Part shown: positions 5,193-7,209 of the stretch, in pieces
Numbering within the stretch: the first letter of the stretch is position 1
Layout of the letters: every line of letters begins with the position of its first letter
Source of the DNA: SAR324 cluster bacterium
GTDB taxonomy: Bacteria > SAR324 > NAC60-12
Reading direction: 5' to 3'
NCBI GenBank assembly: GCA_022448705.1
Contig: JAKUUF010000078.1
Span: 1 to 7,209, forward strand
DNA: 7,209 nucleotides
Notes under the pieces: generated by a model
What the model saw: the letters and a program-made list of their open reading frames with translations, nothing else
What the model was told of the DNA's origin: nothing
The model's database searches: none
Program-made: the position numbers and the translations under genes

Positions 5193-7112
5193 ATGAGTTA
5201 TCAGGATCTTTATCAGCAGTCCATAGAACAGCCGGAAGTATTCTGGAGAAAACAAGCTGAGCTAATCAAATGGTATGAATTTCCGGAAACAATACTTTCA
5301 CAGGATGAGAATGGATTTTTTCGCTGGTTTGCAGGTGGTAAACTAAATACCTCATATCTGGCACTTGACGCACAGATCGAAGATGGTCGAGGTAATCAAC
5401 TGGCACTGATTTATGATTCTCCTGTAACAAACTCTCAACGCAAATTTACTTACACTGAGTTGCGTGACGAAGTTGCAGTTTTTGCCGGAGGATTAAAAAA
5501 TTTAGGTGTTGGCAAAGGTGATCGTGTGATTATTTACATGCCAATGGTTGCAGAAGCAGTAATCGCAATGCTTGCTTGTGCCAGGCTTGGGTCTGTGCAC
5601 TCAGTTGTTTTTGGAGGGTTTGCTCCTCATGAACTGGCAGTGAGAATTAATGATGCCAAACCTAAAGTACTAGTGACTGCAAGCTGCGGCATAGAATTTA
5701 CCAATATTATTGAATACAAACCGCTGGTTGATAGAGCGTTGGAAATTGCAGAATTTGCTCCGGAAAAGACAGTCGTATTGCAGCGGCCTCAAGCTGAAGC
5801 AGAAATGCAATCAGGACGTGATTACGATTGGGTTAAACTGGTCAATCAGGCTGAACCGGTTGAACCAGTTCCAGTTGAGGCAACTGATCCTTTGTATATT
5901 CTTTATACTTCAGGAACAACAGGACTTCCTAAAGGAGTTGTCCGGGACAATGGTGGACACGCTGTTGCTTTAAAATACAGTATGAAAGCAGTCTATAACA
6001 CTGATCCCGGAGATGTCTACTGGGCAGGTTCAGATGTGGGTTGGGTGGTCGGACACTCCTATATTGTTTACGCACCGTTACTTCATGGCTGTACTACCAT
6101 AGTTTACGAGGGTAAACCAGTCCGTACACCAGATGCTGGTGCATTCTGGCGTGTAATTTCTGAGCATAAGGTAAATACATTTTTCACTGCTCCCACTGCT
6201 TTTCGTGCTGTAAAAAAAGAAGACCCGGAGGCAAAACTCAAAAAACCTTATGAAATAGGTTCACTTAGGACATTGTTCCTGGCAGGTGAAAGACTTGACC
6301 CTCCTACTTATGAATGGCTGAAGGAAATTTTGAAGGAAGATTCAGATGCAGGCATCCCAGTAGTTGATCACTGGTGGCAGACCGAAACAGGCTGGGCAAT
6401 TTGCTCGAATCCAATGGGTATTGAGCCGCATCCTGTAAAAAATGGTTCTCCAACAGTTCCAATGCCAGGTTACAATGTTCATGTGTTGGACGATGAGGGG
6501 AATACCTGCAAACCAGGTGAAACTGGAAACATAGTGATTCATCTTCCTTTGCCGCCAAGCTGTTTACCAACTTTGTGGAATGATAATGAACGCTTTAAGC
6601 AATCATACTTGTCCAAGTATGATGGATATTATCTGACTGGTGATGAAGGAACAAAGGATGAAGACAATTATTTTTTTGTGATGGGGCGAACAGATGATGT
6701 AATTAATGTTGCAGGACATCGTCTTTCAACTGGCGAAATGGAGGAGTTGATTGCAGGACATCCCGCTGTAGCAGAATGTGCTGTTACTGGCATAGATGAT
6801 GAGCTTCGGGGACAGGTGCCGGTGGGATTTGTTGTACTAAAGGATGGTGTAGAAATATCCCAGGAGCAAATGCAGAAGGAATTGGTTGACATTATCAGAA
6901 GAGATATTGGTGCCGTTGCTTACTTTAGACAATCAGGTATTGTCAAACGTTTACCTAAAACACGGTCTGGTAAAATACTGCGTAAGACTATTCGTAAGCT
7001 TGCAGTCGAGACCGAAGTTTCAGTACCTCCCACAATCGATGATCCAGTTATTCTTGATGAAATCCGTGATGTGATGCGGGAACGTAGAATAGGCCAGTAC
7101 GCTTTGTCCTGA
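5193..7112 (+). CDS. prpE: Propionyl-CoA synthetase (PrpE/ACSS3-like, AMP-forming)
   Basis: It activates a short-chain fatty acid, most likely propionate, to its CoA ester with ATP, giving AMP and PPi in the cytoplasm. The 639-residue protein shares the whole Acs fold: YTSGTTGLPKG at 238-248, WWQTETGW at 394-401, LTGD at 481-484, GRTDDVINVAGHR at 498-510, and PKTRSGKILRK at 588-598 with catalytic Lys594. It differs from the neighbouring Acs in the acyl pocket: WVVGHSY (Val285, Val286) replaces WVTGHSY, and LAGERLDP (Ala364) replaces TVGEPINP (Val381), while Trp395 is kept. GERLDP and WWQTETGWA are typical of the PrpE/ACSS3 branch. A smaller residue at the valine position is known to favour propionate. 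The Shine-Dalgarno is weak (GAGA, 6 nt from the ATG), compatible with translation on an acs-prpE mRNA. Substrate is inferred; butyrate is an alternative. Confidence 0.9.
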   Translation: MSYQDLYQQSIEQPEVFWRKQAELIKWYEFPETILSQDENGFFRWFAGGKLNTSYLALDAQIEDGRGNQLALIYDSPVTNSQRKFTYTELRDEVAVFAGGLKNLGVGKGDRVIIYMPMVAEAVIAMLACARLGSVHSVVFGGFAPHELAVRINDAKPKVLVTASCGIEFTNIIEYKPLVDRALEIAEFAPEKTVVLQRPQAEAEMQSGRDYDWVKLVNQAEPVEPVPVEATDPLYILYTSGTTGLPKGVVRDNGGHAVALKYSMKAVYNTDPGDVYWAGSDVGWVVGHSYIVYAPLLHGCTTIVYEGKPVRTPDAGAFWRVISEHKVNTFFTAPTAFRAVKKEDPEAKLKKPYEIGSLRTLFLAGERLDPPTYEWLKEILKEDSDAGIPVVDHWWQTETGWAICSNPMGIEPHPVKNGSPTVPMPGYNVHVLDDEGNTCKPGETGNIVIHLPLPPSCLPTLWNDNERFKQSYLSKYDGYYLTGDEGTKDEDNYFFVMGRTDDVINVAGHRLSTGEMEELIAGHPAVAECAVTGIDDELRGQVPVGFVVLKDGVEISQEQMQKELVDIIRRDIGAVAYFRQSGIVKRLPKTRSGKILRKTIRKLAVETEVSVPPTIDDPVILDEIRDVMRERRIGQYALS

Positions 7113-7209
7113 CAAAACAACACGTGCTGGTGTTCTGCAAACTACTATGACCTTCCATTAATTTGTTGCAGATGATCCAGCAGAAATAGCTTCATATTTT
7201 CCTTTCAAT
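7113..7209. other. Downstream flank of prpE, no complete gene
   Basis: A weak inverted repeat AACAC-N6-GTGTT (7119-7134) and a longer-range pair TCTGCAA (7134-7140) with TTGCAGA (7166-7172) follow the prpE stop; neither is a convincing terminator. On the minus strand a frame is open from the window edge (7208) to a TAA at 7160-7158, reading 16 residues that end SAGSSATN. This could be the tail of a convergent gene, but it is too short to judge. Confidence 0.3.

Noticed and set aside
5710..7123. Frames of 62-88 codons on both strands inside prpE
   Set aside because: They overlap an intact PrpE-type gene and have no start signal or domain of their own.

Overview
This is an ordinary-looking chromosomal stretch of a bacterium with moderately AT-rich DNA. 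It carries housekeeping energy and biosynthesis genes: a truncated chorismate synthase gene (aroC, minus strand, leaving the window at its left edge), a four-gene cluster for the membrane (Fo) part of an F-type ATP synthase (atpZ-atpI-atpB-atpE), and a tandem pair of AMP-forming short-chain acyl-CoA synthetases (acs, then prpE). There are no mobile elements, CRISPR arrays, tRNA or rRNA genes, or phage genes that I can see.

Layout. Positions 1-617 (minus) hold the first 205 codons of aroC. Positions 618-810 form a divergent intergenic region with plausible sigma70-like promoters facing both ways and a small inverted repeat between them. Positions 811-2726 (plus) hold atpZ, atpI, atpB and atpE, closed by a perfect 9-bp hairpin at 2738-2760. 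Positions 2761-3182 are a long, very AT-rich region without a gene, ending in a candidate extended -10 promoter and a good Shine-Dalgarno. Positions 3194-5125 hold acs and 5193-7112 hold prpE, 67 bp apart and probably co-transcribed. The last 97 bp hold no complete gene.

Biology. The Fo cluster contains only the assembly proteins (AtpZ, AtpI), the a subunit and the c subunit. The b, delta and F1 subunits do not follow, so they must be encoded elsewhere. A split of this kind, with Z-I-a-c apart from the b/delta/F1 genes, is familiar from deltaproteobacterial lineages. A delta-like (Desulfobacterota, Myxococcota or SAR324-like) host is my best guess, but it is an inference of low to moderate confidence. 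The c subunit has the Q..ES..Y pattern seen in Na+-binding c rings, so the coupling ion is an open question. The acs-prpE pair would activate acetate and propionate to their CoA esters. Pocket residues differ between the two in the direction expected for acetate versus propionate.

I found no convincing undescribed system. The items most worth a second look are the c-subunit ion site, the apparent difference in translation signals across the atp cluster, the long AT-rich leader before acs, and the pocket divergence of the tandem synthetases.
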